This document shows positions 1-13,160 of a DNA stretch of 64,000 nucleotides, piece after piece (position 1 is the first letter of the stretch; every line of letters starts with the position of its first letter). The notes below the pieces were generated by a model. The model ran no database searches and was not told the origin of the DNA. It worked only from the letters and a program-made list of their open reading frames with translations. This DNA comes from Sindora glabra (Eukaryota > Streptophyta > Magnoliopsida > Fabales > Fabaceae), in contig CM035234.1 in assembly GCA_020226215.1 (NCBI GenBank), positions 49,479,275 through 49,543,274 on the forward strand. Reading direction: 5' to 3'. The position numbers and the translations under genes were made by a program.

Positions 1-891
1 TAATTTTTCCTTTTCTACCTAAGTCAAGTACATGGGACCATGGAAATTTTTTAAGTAACATAATCCATAATTTGAAGAGTGTTGCTCATGAGTATACTAT
101 TGTATAATGAGTAAACCTCTTACTTTTTCTTAAACAAGTTTTATTTCTTTTGTTTTTATATACTAGTCAAAATGTATCCTTAATATTCTATTTATTTGTT
201 TGTTTAATTTCTTCATTTCCACTTAATCATCCAAGAATTAATTTAAAAAATAATTTTCTCTCAATATCATTTTCTTGAAAACCATTTTTTGAGCTTTCAA
301 AATCATATGATCAAAATCATCTTTTTCCAACTCACCATTAATCAAGAAGATAATAAAACAATATATATTCCACATATGCACAATCTTCTTTGTAAAAATC
401 TAAAACAAGGGAAAGGGAAGGTTTCCACTCAAAATTTCTTAAAGAATTTCTTAAGAAGGAACCTAAAATTCCAATATTTCACATTATTAATAAAATTTTA
501 AAAGAATTCAACAAGTAAAAGCAAGTTGAAGCTTTTATGAAAGTATGAATAAAAGTGTTAGAAAGATGAAAAAGTTGAAGAATTTTTTTTTACCATGAAG
601 CATGAAAATGTGAGTGTGTGTTTGTGTGTGAGGAGTGGCCAAAAATGGGATGCCTCTTATAAAGAATTTTCCTTCCTTTAAGGGGCCCATCATGTCGTGC
701 TTAAGTCACAAAGAATGTTAAGAAAAAAGAGGGAACAAAGGAATGGTTTTTCTTGCAAATCTAAGCCAAGAACATTTCTTCCTTTAAAAAACAACATGTG
801 CCATTATTAATGGAGCCCAATTCTACACTAAGTTATGTTTAAAAAATAATTTTCTCATAAGAAACTTTCATATGATACAAAACAAGCGAAT
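1..891. repeat. Gypsy LTR-like mosaic, block A1
   Basis: This is non-coding AT-rich sequence that recurs elsewhere in the window. Bases 20-300 match about 3410-3690, sharing 'cctaagtcaa', 'gttgctcatga' and a run of T-rich segments in the same order. Bases 350-890 match 10380-11000, sharing 'caatcttctt', 'tccactca', 'gttgaaga', a purine-rich stretch and 'caaaacaag'. The second match lies inside a gypsy LTR (10374-11727), so this block is probably a related LTR fragment. On the minus strand a TATA-like 'TTTATAAGAG' lies near 660-670, in the same place as in the 10374 LTR. The 70-residue frame at 289-501 is low-complexity and not credible as a gene. Confidence 0.55.
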
Positions 892-1874
892 TGTCATAAC
901 CCATTTTTGGTTTATTGTGACCTATGTAAAGATGTCAACTAAACATCTTTACAAGCATTTTTAACTAAACCTATTATTTATCATATTGTTTTTTGAAAAT
1001 AACTTCCATATAAAAAATACTTGGTAAAATAACAAAGATGTAGACAATTAACCATAGTGAAAATTTCACTAATTTTTTTTTATACAAATGTAAATGTATG
1101 TTCTGTTTTTATAAAAAAAACACTTCATAAAATCTCGATAAATAATAAAGATTTTTTTTCTCTTTCTTGCAGAAAACAATTCTTATTTTAGATAAATATT
1201 TAATATGGCAGTAGATAAAGAAAAACCTTGATTCTTTCAAGAAATATTTAAGTTCTCATTTTTAATATAATAGTTCAAACTATGAAATAAATATAATAGA
1301 ATAGAACTAGGTTAAAAAAAACTCAAGAAATCAATTAATCCTATTCACTTTTTAAAATATTATTTTTAAAGATACCACACACTTTTTCTGAACAAAAAAA
1401 GAATTAAGAAACATAAAGAAAATCAATCATCATTTTTCTTTTTAAAAGAATGGTTGAATGTTATAATTTGTAACTCAATATGATTTATAAAACCTCATTT
1501 TTCCTTTTTATTAAAGAATAATCATGGGCCTTATAAGTAAAAATAGTAAGAAATTCTAAATTAATCTTTAATGTATTTAAGAAAAACTACTTTAGTTTAA
1601 CAAAAGAATCATTATAGGTGAAACTAGAAATACTATAACTTTAAATTAAATGAAAGTCGTTAAATAAAATTATTGCCATATGTTATGAGTTGATAAATTC
1701 TATAAAATAGTTAAATAGACAAATATAGATAAATAATAAAGGAAAAATACTAAAATGCATCCATATTTCCATCATTATCATATGCTTCATAGGTTTATAA
1801 TTATACATGCATTAAAAGGTTCTAGGTCATAGTTTGATTCCTAATTCTATAATTTTTTGCATCTAATTTTGCAT

Positions 1875-1930
<56 letters not shown>

Positions 1931-3190
1931 AATCAATTCATAATATAAAAATAAGTTTTAAAGTATTTAATCTATATACTTATTTTAGAAAATGTTTATA
2001 AAAGAAAATCACTAACACTTTATGTTAGATTATCTATCCTTAAGCTTATCATTTATAGGTGCGGTTAGTGAAACAATCTATGGATATACAAGTTCATATG
2101 GCTCATGGTTTTCTAAAAATTGTTACACATTAAACAAAAAGTCCATCAACCTATTAGCAATTGCCTTTGGAGTTAGCTGCACTATAGGATTTTTAGAAAC
2201 TACATGGAATCCAAGTGGATTTGCAACATTTGCATCCAAAAAGGCTTAATATGGGTATAATTCTATAGGATTAGTATCATCAAGGTCCATTCACACTTAA
2301 GGTAGATAAATAGGTTTATTTTGATATATCTCAATAGTAAAATAAAACTCCAAGCTATATATCCCAAATCCAATGGTATATAGTTGCCACCAGTAATCAC
2401 TAATTTCAATTAGATCTATTACCAAGACTAGTATTTGAAAACAATAGGGACAAGAATGTGAGTATTAATACTCAGTGAATTGCTACTTAACCCTAGTGGC
2501 TTTTAGCTAGAAAATCATACACATACACAAGTATATTTAAGACATTTTCTTTTACTAGGAAGTATGCAAGGTTACCTCTTTGTTTCTCCCATCCAACCTT
2601 ATCCCATTGCCACTATCCTTGTCTCTTTAACTACTAACCATGCCTCATTTCAAATATGACAAGGCATAACCCATAAAATAATATCTCCCTATAAGTATAA
2701 ATCAAGTGTAGACAATCTTATGGATTTTACACCTTACATAAGCTTCTGGTATACATATATAATTCATTATCACATAATAGGGATTGGCTTATGATCATTA
2801 ACTTATCTATTAATAAGGAAAGCATGCACAGGGTAAAACCTTATGGTAATCAACTCAGCAATAGTAAGGACAATGCAGACAAGGTATCCACATCACTATT
2901 TATCAATTTTATCATTTATTAGATAATAGTAAGGTTTGAATACCATCCATTCTATAAACATCACATAGATAGTGTAGCATATGTCAAGATATCAAATTCA
3001 TATTCATATTTTGAATTCAACAAAATCACTTTCAATATATTACCACAAGCTCATATATATATGTATATATTCTTATTTAAAATTAGAGTTCTACATACAA
3101 ACTTTTCTTAATCTAAATTTCATAATTATTTTAATTTTTAAGTGCATAAATTCAATAAGCCATATTACATCTTATTTTTGTTAAACCATG
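892..3190. repeat. Gypsy LTR-like mosaic, block A2
   Basis: The block begins with TGTCATAACCC, the style of terminus seen on Tekay/Del-type LTRs. It is collinear with 3692-5750 and a little beyond: 892-1000 matches 3692-3800, 2440-2600 matches 5300-5560, and about 2930 matches about 7440. It contains an AT microsatellite (1877-1926). The 75-residue frame at 2022-2249 has a hydrophobic stretch but no family I recognise. It also lacks a counterpart in the collinear copy, so I do not call it a gene. Confidence 0.5.
1877..1926. repeat. (AT)n microsatellite
   Basis: An uninterrupted AT dinucleotide run of about 50 bases lies in LTR-like sequence. Confidence 0.95.
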
Positions 3191-3691
3191 AGTGAGGCTT
3201 CTAGTTTTACATGTTGCCTATGGGTCCTTGTATGTTTTTTAAGTAACCAAATTGTTTCAAAAATTTTCATATTAGGTACCTATGTATACTACACTTTCCC
3301 TACTTTTAAAAGGTATATTTTTCAATACAAAAACAAAAGATGGCTCTTGATTTTTAGGCTAACCATGAGCTTCCTAAAAGCTTTTCAAGTTCACAATTTT
3401 TCCTTTTTCAACCTAAGTCAAATATATAAGATCATGGATATTTTTGGAGTAGCAAAGCATCTTTTTTGGAAGGATGTTGCTCATGATTTTCCTACTATCT
3501 CTAAGTAAATTTATGTTTTTTTCTTAAACTAAATTTTATTCTTATCCTCTTTATACAATAGTTGAAACATATCTCCCATTTATTTTACTTGTCATTCTTC
3601 AATTTCTTCATTTTCACATGCTTTTCCAAGAATTATTTTTAAAAAAATACAATTTCTTAGTCTTGAAAAATATTTTTCAAGCTTTTAGGAT
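3191..3691. repeat. Second copy of LTR-mosaic block A1 (left part)
   Basis: Bases 3410-3690 repeat 20-300. The part corresponding to 300-890 is absent, so this copy runs straight into TGTCATGACCC at 3692. The 106-residue frame at 3188-3508 overlaps this repeat and has no recognisable domain. Confidence 0.5.
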
Positions 3692-3848
3692 GTCATGACC
3701 CATTTTTGGATCATTGTGACTAACATAAAGACATCAACCAAGCATCTCTACAAGCCACTTTCAAATAAAACCATTTTATAAACTTATTGTTTTTTGAAAA
3801 TATATAATATGCAAAAATCTAAAGTTTGGAAGTTTTACTAAATTTTCT

Positions 3849-3887
<39 letters not shown>
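3849..3887. repeat. (TA)n(TG)n microsatellite
   Basis: A TA run passes directly into a TG run. Confidence 0.95.
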
Positions 3888-5747
3888 AATTTTCCAAACC
3901 TTTTTTCAAAACCAAAAATTATGAAATCCTTACAAATAAGATTTTAGAAATGCTTCCTTTAGTAGAAAATAATTAACAAATTTTATTAACAAAATCTCTA
4001 TTTTTCAAAAATAAATAAATTCTTTGAAAAACTACTTTTGATAGAAAGTAATTTTATAGTTTCTATTTGATAAGCAGAAATATCGAATACCCTTTCCTTT
4101 GGTTAAAAAAACCTCTAAAAATATGTTTATAAAACTATTTAATTTTCTTGAATAAAACAAAAAGACATTTTTAGAAAGAAAATTAATAAAGAACTTTCCT
4201 AATTCTTTTCAAGAGATAAGTTTCATTTCAAACTTAAGTTCAAACCATCAAACTAGTACAATAGAATATGGCCAAGTTAGAAAAACTCAAAAAATCAAAA
4301 GATCATATTCAATTTATAAAATATTTTAAAGATAATATACTCTCCTTAAAAATAAAAATCTAATTTCTTTCTTAATAATCAAGTAAGTAATCTTCTATTT
4401 TTGAAAATCCTTTTGTAAATCATTTAACAAAATATTTTGAAGAAAAAAACAATTTGAACCATAATTTCAAGATTTTCAAATCTTAAAGGCATGTAAAACA
4501 TTCTTGTAATTTAAATATCTTTTTATAAAATACCTTAAATGTTAAAAATAATTTTCTTTCTCTTTTTTCCTTTGAAAAATCATAGGCTATCTTTCTATGT
4601 TTTTATAAAATCATCCTTTTAATCTATGGTAAGTGAGTAATACTTAAAGATAGATAGCCAGCATATACTTAAATATGTATCATAATTATACTTATGGATC
4701 ATATATTTATACATAATTATACACATAAGTCAATTATAAAGAAATACTTGGGTTATGCAGTCACCCAATTGTTAAGTTAGAGTCATGAAATGATTATACA
4801 TGCAAGGATAGTCATAACAGAATTATATAAATAATTTTGAAAATAGATCAAGATGAAAGTTATTAACTAGACTAACTATAAATGGTATCAATATTAGAAT
4901 CATAAGTAATAGGGTCCTTGAGTGTTGGTGCATATGGAGATAACTCACTAAAAACTATTGCTGCTAACATTATTAATGTTATAAGGTTTGTAGGATAATT
5001 AGTCAAGAACTAGTTTACATCAAAATATGAATTTGTTATTAGGCTATCAAACATTGATACGGGAGACTATGATGCTAAATGATACGTTGCATCCATTGTA
5101 TGTGTATGAAGGAACTCCTGAAGTAAGTTTAAGACACCTTGTTTAAGTTTCACCATACATGCCTTAGCTAATAGCTATATACTTATGCCGAAGTGAAAAT
5201 CCAACCTAAACCATCCATAAGCAATTTCATAGATATGCCACTAAATATTAACAATTTTAGTGGGTGCTATCAAAAGGTAAAGTACTTGAAAATAGATATT
5301 CTCAAATATAGTGAGTAATTAATTACTCAATGAATGGCTACTACAACAATTTTTAATGGGTTTTAGCTAGAAAATTTGATACATACAAAACATATATTAA
5401 AACAAATTTCTTACTAGAACTATTCTAAATCATTTTACACATTTAATATTTCTATATACTACCCTTATAAACAAATTAATATTAAACACATAATCAAAAT
5501 CACAAGTATAATAACATGATTACACAATAAGAAATGGTAGGGTTACCTTTTTGTTACTCTAAAACCAACATTATGCCACTCATTGGATCCCTCTACATAC
5601 TTACCACATATCATTCTATATGACTCAAAATACAAGGTGCCAAGCCAATCTCCTATCATTTCTAAAACATAGGTTTCATATCACATAGTCATATATTTTC
5701 ATTGTATCATCACATAAGGCACTTTGGCCATATATACCACATAGGGC

Positions 5748-5752
5748 ATTCA
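5748..5752. other. Target-site duplication ATTCA (left)
   Basis: ATTCA lies immediately left of the solo LTR and is repeated exactly at 7407-7411. Confidence 0.85.
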
Positions 5753-7406
5753 TGTTTGGAATTTGGATTATTACATGCAGCGAAATTTCAAAATTTTGAT
5801 CCGAATTCTACCTAAGATCCATGCAAAAAGCATAAATCAATGATTAGGGTTTTACCTATTGGGCACTCGTGTTTCTACTGGTCAAAACTTGAGAGTAGAT
5901 GAATTAAACGCTAGCCGGAAAGTACAATGTCTCTACGGTATCCACACGAAGTGAACACGACCTCTCGCCCTTCACGAATCTGCTAGGATGCGTTTCTCTC
6001 TCTAGGAACTAGGATTTTAATGTTTTTTGAGTGATTTTGGGTTTTAGGAAGTTTATGAGCGCGTCTCTAATATGCTGCCCTCAAGCCCCCTTTTATAGAA
6101 TTTAGGCAAGCCACAATCCTAGTCCTACTAGGATAATGCTTCCAAAATCCTAATCACACTTAACAACTCATTTTATCCTTATTCTAGAGATAATGTGGAA
6201 AGATATGACTTATCTATTAATTATCTAACATTAGATAATATTATCTCATAATATAAATATCTTAATATTAGATAATTGCATATAGTTATCAAATATCAAA
6301 ATAATATTATCTTATAATATATTTATCTAATATCTGATAACGTAATTATTTGATATTACTTTAATATCAAATAATATCACATAATATATATATATATATA
6401 TATTACGTGAATTTATTATTCTTAATAATATATATATGCACAAAAATAAGTTCAATTAATTGGATATTAATATAATTAAAGTTTAATTAATTATTGTCTT
6501 ATTCCTACTCCTTTTGTGTGACCTTGTAAGTTCTTACTACATTAACAATGACTCATTATTGAGCCATGGATAGTAAGCGGTATCTAGTAATACATCATTG
6601 CCACTCAAATAGTAAGAATGTCTGTGATTCGACATTCACCTAATACATGATCAACGTTTTGTATTATAACCCTTTTGTAATAATATCCAAATTGAACTGG
6701 AGGCATGGAATGTGTCATCCTCGTCAATGTTCAATTTATATTTCTTGATACTGAGTAGACTTAAAATAAATGATTAATATCACATATTAATTCAATTGGG
6801 CATGACCATGTATTTCTAAGTCTCACTCAATCAAGGGGCCCAAGGATATTTCTCTTTTATACAACAAAATTTCATCTATATCACTCACTTCCCTCTGCAC
6901 GATTTATAACACACCCAATCAATGCCCTACTTGTCATCTTGATTAAAGATGACATAGGACAATATTAAAGTGAGTAATTCCTCATGTAGGGAACTGTAGT
7001 GACTTCAGGTTAAAGGTTTATGTGTATTTGTGATCATATAAGAATAACTTATGACACATCTATCCATGCAATATTCTCATAGTGGGTCAATCCAGTACAT
7101 TGTTCACTAGTAATGTACTCATGTATTGACTTGATATCACATATCCATGATTCGTAATCATCAGTCACTAGACATGCTAGTCTCGATGTATTATTATTAT
7201 TATTTTCGTAATAATACTTGACTAGGGGCATTTTAGGAATAACGAAGCTATTCCAAGGAAAATTATTATATTAAGTTATAAATTACGCATAATAATAATA
7301 AAATTATAAAAATAAAATATAATAATTAAATTACCTAAAATAAAACATAATACATTGTGTATAACTTCAATCATCTATATGATTGGTTCTAGGACACATA
7401 CCAACA
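5753..7406 (-). mobile_element. Solo LTR, family 1 copy 1
   Basis: Read on the minus strand this 1654-bp unit starts TGTTGGTATGTGTCC and ends CCAAACA. It is flanked by a perfect 5-bp duplication, ATTCA (5748-5752 and 7407-7411). No gag-pol lies between the ends, so a solo LTR left by LTR-LTR recombination is the simplest reading. A 60-residue minus-strand frame (7049-7231) has a counterpart at 49970-50155 in the sister copy, sharing 'DDYESWI' and 'CTGL.HYEN'. This shows common origin of the two LTRs and not a gene. The copy sits in mosaic block B. The LTR style suggests Ty1/copia, but no internal domain is attached to prove it. Confidence 0.88.
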
Positions 7407-7411
7407 ATTCA
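7407..7411. other. Target-site duplication ATTCA (right)
   Basis: Exact repeat of 5748-5752. Confidence 0.85.
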
Positions 7412-10373
7412 AGCCATATTTTCACATTTTCCATATCATATATAAGGATAAGGTTAAAATACTATCTATGTCATGATCATCATATAAACAATATGATATT
7501 CACAATAATGTAATATAGCAATAAATTATAATGCTCAAATCATTCATTATCATATCATATCATTTTCCACTATTGCATGTATATTCATAAGGCAACTCAC
7601 TATATAAGTCGTGCACTAAAAGCATAATCATGCTTATGATTTTTAGTAAAAAAAATCGTGTAGCATTGATCATGTTTCTCATCTAATATTTTCTATATTT
7701 AAGCATATTTTAAAAGTATTATTTTACATAACTCTATGGTAAAATTAATCAAGATTTTAAAAAAATTATATTATATAATTTTCTCCTAAAAAAATTGTAA
7801 AGATCTTATTAGGATTTTTCTAAGTTCTACCATTTCCTAACCTAAGCATATCTAACCTTATGCTTTATATATTATTCTAACAAGTAAGAAAACTATTTTT
7901 CCTTTCAATGTAAGCTTAAAAACTCATGGTATAGTAGTACAAAAATTATGACACCAATCATATTTCAATCATCAAATAGTCATGAAATTAATCACAACTT
8001 TTTACTAGGTTATAACATGTAACCTTTACTTTGAAATAGCATTTTTCTAAACAAAGTTTTGTAAAATTTTTTGTGAATTTCCAACCATAAAATAGTGACA
8101 TTGAATGTCACTTTTCAATCATTTTTTTTGCTGAAAACATATGAAACAAGTTACCTAAAATAATTACCTTGCAAATAGCATTGTAGGAGATAAATTTTTA
8201 CTTTGAAAACATAACTTTTGAATGTTATTTTCCTGCAAAAACTATGGTTGTTCAAGCCTTATTTTTAGCATGTTTTTGCTTCTAAAACTTTGATATAAAT
8301 ATTTACTAACATCCCTAAAAGAGTTTATAGAGCAAAATATAACAAAATTTTCTTATAAAAATAAAAACTTTCTTACAGTTTCCTTATAAAACCTAAGAGC
8401 TTCCTAAGGCATTTTCAATAAAATTTTTTCTTAAAAACTTTGGTCTAACTATCATTTAATATTTCTACTAAGGTTTAAAAACATGTCTACATGCCTTTCT
8501 TGCAAAAACCAAAACCTCACTCAAGGTTTCATGGTGAAACCTAAGAGCTTTCTTGTTATTTTTCAACAAGATTTTGTTCTACTTTTGCATAAAAACCATG
8601 TTATAAAGATAACCATTCAAGATCAAAAAATAGTATGGTCTTTTTCAAATTATTTTTAAGAGATCTTCCTTTTACTTTCTTTACAAATCCTTTCCAAACA
8701 TTTTTTTTTGTCTCCATTCCTTTTCAAGAAAACCTTTTTCAAAACTTCATCTTTTCAAATCATGAAAATAAATTTTAAAACATAGAATGTTTTAATAACA
8801 AACACTTTCTTTTTCAAGAAACCCATTTTCAAAGATTCACCTTTCAAAATCATAGGATGGATTCAAAAGCCAAGCCCTTTTTGAAGCACTTCCTTTTAAG
8901 AAAATATCTTTCCAAGTTTTAGAAAAATAAGATTCACCATGAATTTATGGCTTTAACACACTATCAATCAAAACATATATACATCTCATATACAAGAGAC
9001 TTTCTTAAAGAAAACCTAAGACAAAATAGGTAAATTTTCACTCATACTTTGAGAGCTTGTTCTTTTGCTTTACACACCTATGGATTTAAGTTTCATTATC
9101 CAAAAATAATATGGAGTTAGTAAAGAACTTTATATCCTCTTTTCTTAAGATCAAGAAAGTTTTTCCCTAAGAAACTCAAGCAAAAATCCAAGGACAATTT
9201 AGAACACTTTAAGAACTCATTTAGAGTAATCTGAGAAAGATGAAGAAAAACCTTACTAACTCTCTCTCTCTCTCTCCCCTTCTTATGATTTCTTTGTCTT
9301 TCTTTCTCATTTTGATGTGCAAAAATGACTACAAGACTAAGCTATTTATTGGAAAATGTCAAGGCCCTAATGTAATCACCTATTACACTATCAAAACTTA
9401 GGCCTCAAGCTTGTAGCCATGTAAATCCCTAAGTTAAGCAATATCTTATAAGATCTTTTTTCATTCTTTCACTAATCAAGTATTATTCTTTGCATTTAAT
9501 GTAACATGTGCACATATTCTCTAACGCTTATAGAAGCTATTAACTAGGTCAATGACATGACCTATTCTAAATTTTTGCTCTCCAATTAATCATATGCTTA
9601 TATGGAATAAAATAATGAGCTTAAATCCATATCATCACTTCTAATTTTCCAATAAAATCATTTTAGGAAAATGCTTCGAAATTAATAAAATTTCAAAACC
9701 AATTTATTTTTATCAAATAATGAAAACAAATAATTCAAAAATAAAGTTCTAAAATACTTTCCTTAATTTTTCTTAACAACATTCCAATTTTCTTAAATCT
9801 ATAGTGCATCTAGGAAATAAGCTCAATTATGCAACATTTGTGAGTAGTACACTATTTTCTCTACTAACCAAAATAAACCTCCTTCTTTTAATAAAAACAC
9901 TAGCTAGGATAATAGATAAAATTCTAGAAGAATCCTTTTAATTAGGATTTTCTTTATTTATGAATCACTAACTATTTTGGCATAGTTCTAGTCAATTTTG
10001 AACTATTGTACTATTAGCTTTGAAATTCAATATTTTCTCTTTTGGCTACCCTATGCAACTATGAACTTGCTCCCTATTTTGATTAATATTTCACAATTTT
10101 TACTACTTAGGTTTTAATAGAGTAGTTTTAGGTAAAATACTTAGGTTACTCAAAAATCCTATTAACCTTGGATTTTGAATACTTTTGAAAATAATCTAAT
10201 TTCTCTAATTTACTTCTAATGGATTTTTCATCCATCAAAAGTAATGGTTATATTCACTAATTACGCATGAATTAACACTTTTTAGTTAAATTCTAATGAT
10301 ATTAAGCTATTGGGTTTCTACCAAATATTACACAAAGGTCATATTTTCAAAATCATATTTTTCTATCACGCCA

Positions 10374-11727
10374 ATACTTTTTATTCATACAATCTTCTTA
10401 GTAAAACCTAGAAAAAGAAGGGAAAGTCTCCACTCACTCTTGGTTGAAGGAATCCTTAGGAAATGGAACTAAAATTCAAGACTCAAATTTTCCATTCAAA
10501 AGGAAAGTATTAGTAATAGGATTTTATGGAAAAATAAGAATTAAAATTTTGAACAAGCAAATAGATTTTCTTTAAAAAGTCAAGGGATGAGAAAAAATTG
10601 AAACTTTTACAAAGTATGAAGAAAAATGAAAGAAAAGTGTTGAAAAGACGGCAAGTTGAAGAACTTTTTTGGCTTGAAAGAATGAAGCCATAAGTTAATA
10701 TATTATGTGTGTCAAATACCAAAAATAGTAAGGTTTATATAAGAAAAGCTTGCTTTCTTTAAGGAGATATAAAAATCATTCTCATATCATGAAGAATGTT
10801 GGAAAACTTTGGAAAGCAAGTCATAGTTTCTTGTTTGCAAATTGAAGCCAAAATCCAATTAGATTTTATCCAATGTAATATTCCTTTCTTAACTATATTA
10901 ACAACATATGCCTTTAATAAAAACATTCAATTAACACCAGGCCTTGTTTAAAAAAATAATTTTCTAATGCCAAACCTTTATATAATTCAAAACAAGTGAA
11001 TTTTGATGATTTTAAGACTATTTTCAAAATTTCAAACGTAAATTGTTTTCTCTATAATTCTATATAATATTTTCAATGAAGTTTAAAATTCATTATTTTA
11101 GCATCAAAATAATTCTCACTTCTTAATTTTCAAAATGTATTTTTTTAAAATTTTCTAGTGCTCCTTTGATTATAGAAAAATCAATGAGTATATAATTGTA
11201 ATTGTGAGTGGGAAGCTTCCTTTTCTTGGGAATTAAGTTGATCACAAATCTAAAAATATCTTAAGAACCCTTGAATAGTCAAGTCGCATGTGCCCAAGTC
11301 TTTTAAAATCTTCAAGAATGACATTTTATTATACTAACCCATGTTCACACTATACTGAACTACTTACCCTTATTTTCTTCAAGTTATTACTTCTTTATGC
11401 CATTCATACTATAATGCATGGTTTTGGCTTTTATTTTAGTCATGCATTGCTCCAAAATTTACTTTAAAATTCTAACAACTATGCCATGTGGACTTTCATG
11501 GATTTTTATTATGTACTTCCAGCAAAAAGTTTTCTTTTACACTAATTTCTTAATAAACTTCTAATTGCCTTTTTCTAGAAGGAAAAAACTTCTATCTTTT
11601 TCAAAAAAAAAATTTAATTTATTTTCTTATAATATATTTAATGAGATTTTCTCCTAATTACTATTGATAAATATGCATTAACTAATTCTTACAATTTTAA
11701 TTTATTAGGTTTCTATTGAGTGTTACA
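10374..11727 (-). mobile_element. 3' LTR of the Tekay-like gypsy element
   Basis: On the plus strand the LTR runs from TATCACGCC (a decayed TGTCACGCC) to GAGTGTTACA, giving 1354 bp and the inverted ends typical of this lineage. The polypurine tract and integrase C-terminus lie immediately right, fixing it as the 3' LTR of a minus-strand element. A TATA box lies at 10733-10742. The minus-strand frame at 10510-10722 is low-complexity and I do not call it. Confidence 0.75.
10733..10742 (-). promoter_or_regulatory. TATA box of the gypsy LTR
   Basis: TATATAAACC on the minus strand lies in the middle of the LTR, where the U3/R boundary is expected. Similar TATA-like boxes occur in the homologous mosaic blocks near 665 and 9340. 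Confidence 0.5.
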
Positions 11728-11741
11728 AATTCTACCTCCTT
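11728..11741 (-). other. Polypurine tract of the gypsy element
   Basis: On the minus strand AAGGAGGTAGAATT abuts the LTR start TGTAACA. This is the normal plus-strand primer position and matches the usual form in Tekay-type elements. Confidence 0.8.
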
Positions 11742-13160
11742 AAGAAAATTCATCATTAAATTTTTAGCAAATAAGATAATAATGCACAAAATTTGCAATA
11801 TCCTATTAAAGCTTAGGGAATCTTACTAAATAATTCAAGGTATTTTTCTTTCATATCAGCTTCTAATTCCTAAGTTGTTTCCTACTCTTCATGTTTTTAC
11901 TAAATCAATTTTATAGTAGGTACTTCCTTGGATCTCAACCTTTTGATTTGTCTATCTATTTTGACTAATTATTCTTCATAAGTTAACTTCTAATCCAATT
12001 CTATTGGTTTTTCCTTTAGTATATGTGATTAATTAAGAACATATTTCTACAATAGTCATAAGAAAAACAAGATGTATTGGTTTCATATTTTCCATGAAAT
12101 CTAATTGATATATCACTATTCCAATTCTTTTTGTAATCAAATATGGTCCAACATATTGCGGTGTTAAGTTTCCTTTCTTACCAAAGCGCATCACTCCTTT
12201 TCTTAGTGAAATCTTTAAAAATATACATTCTCCTTCTTGACATTTTAATTCTTATCAACATGTATCCGTGTAAGACTTTTTCCTATCCTGAATTGCTTGT
12301 AATCTTTCCCAAATAATTTAAATTTTATTAATTGCACAATTCATTAAAGTGGGGCTAATTATTTTTGCTTTACCAAATTCAAACCATTCTATTAGCAATT
12401 TTGCATTTTCTTTTATATAGTACTTCAAATGAAGCCATTTGTATATATGTTTGATAACTATTATTATATGCAAATTTATCAAAAGTAAGTACATTTATGA
12501 CTTCCTTCAAACTATATAGTACAAGCTTTATGCACATCCTTCAATGTTAGCGTGGTTTTTTTAGAATGTTCACTTATTCATGGCAGGAATGTTGTACTAA
12601 AATGTAATTATGTGCCTATTGCTTCTTGAAATGACTACCAAAGATGAGATGTAAATTATGTCCTACGATTTGAAATTATTGTGATCAATGAGCTATATAG
12701 AGCTACAATCCCATCTAAGAATACTCCAGCATATTGTGATGTTGAGTAAGTCACCTTGACTAGCAAGAAATATACTATCTTTATAAGATGATCAACAAAT
12801 ACCTATATGAAATTGTAAGCTTTACTAGTTTTTGGCAATCTAATTATGAAATTTGTTATGATACTTTCCTATTTCCATTTTGGAATGTATATGTTTTAAT
12901 AAGGTCTTACTGGCCATTGATGCACTGTATTGACTTGTTAACAAGTTAGACATTTGATCACATATTTGGTTATATCTTTGTTTATTCCTTTTGACCAATA
13001 GGTACTTTTTAAATCTTGATACATCTTTATCACTTTAGGATACATTGTATACAAGGACCTATGTGTTCATTTCAAAATTTCTTTCCTTATTATTTCAATA
13101 ATCCATAATTGTTTCCTATTTCTTATTATCCCCTTGTCATCTATGTTTTATATGGCTTTA
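11742..13160 (-). pseudogene. Tekay-like gypsy integrase remnant
   Basis: The minus strand contains, in order, the MYQDLK and TYW motifs of the HHCC zinc-binding region (about 13080-12980), CLTC near 12950, and an integrase core including KIVYFLLVK (about 12790-12760). 'SFQEAIGT' and 'THTF'-type remnants follow near 12620-12550. The C-terminal part has RQKSYAD (about 12285), KGVMRFGKKG (about 12190) and HLVF (about 12080). Integrase would insert the cDNA into chromosomes, but many stops and frameshifts make this copy non-functional. The catalytic D,D,E set cannot be read intact. The frame is cut at 13160 by the Athila-like insertion, and the upstream RNase H part is at 52223. Confidence 0.85.

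Larger units (their letters stand above)
3692..10332 (-). repeat. LTR-like block B, possibly one long decayed LTR
   Basis: The left end is TGTCATGACCC. The right end, 'aaatattaca', is preceded by about 60 bases resembling the right end of the 10374-11727 LTR ('ggtttcta' then 'ttaca'). With the nested solo LTR (5753-7406) removed it is about 5 kb. A CT-rich stretch (9258-9276) and a minus-strand TATA-like 'AATAAATAGC' near 9335-9350 resemble an LTR promoter region. Treating it as one LTR is an inference, since it could equally be several abutting fragments. I see no coding remnant in it. Confidence 0.4.

Noticed and set aside
2022..2249. 75-residue plus-strand open frame with a hydrophobic stretch
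   Set aside because: No recognised domain, lies in LTR-like mosaic, and the collinear copy (about 4800-5100) does not preserve it.
3188..3508. 106-residue plus-strand open frame
   Set aside because: Lies in a repeat block (second copy of 20-300). Phe/Leu/Ile-rich composition as expected from T-rich DNA, and the other copy has no such frame.
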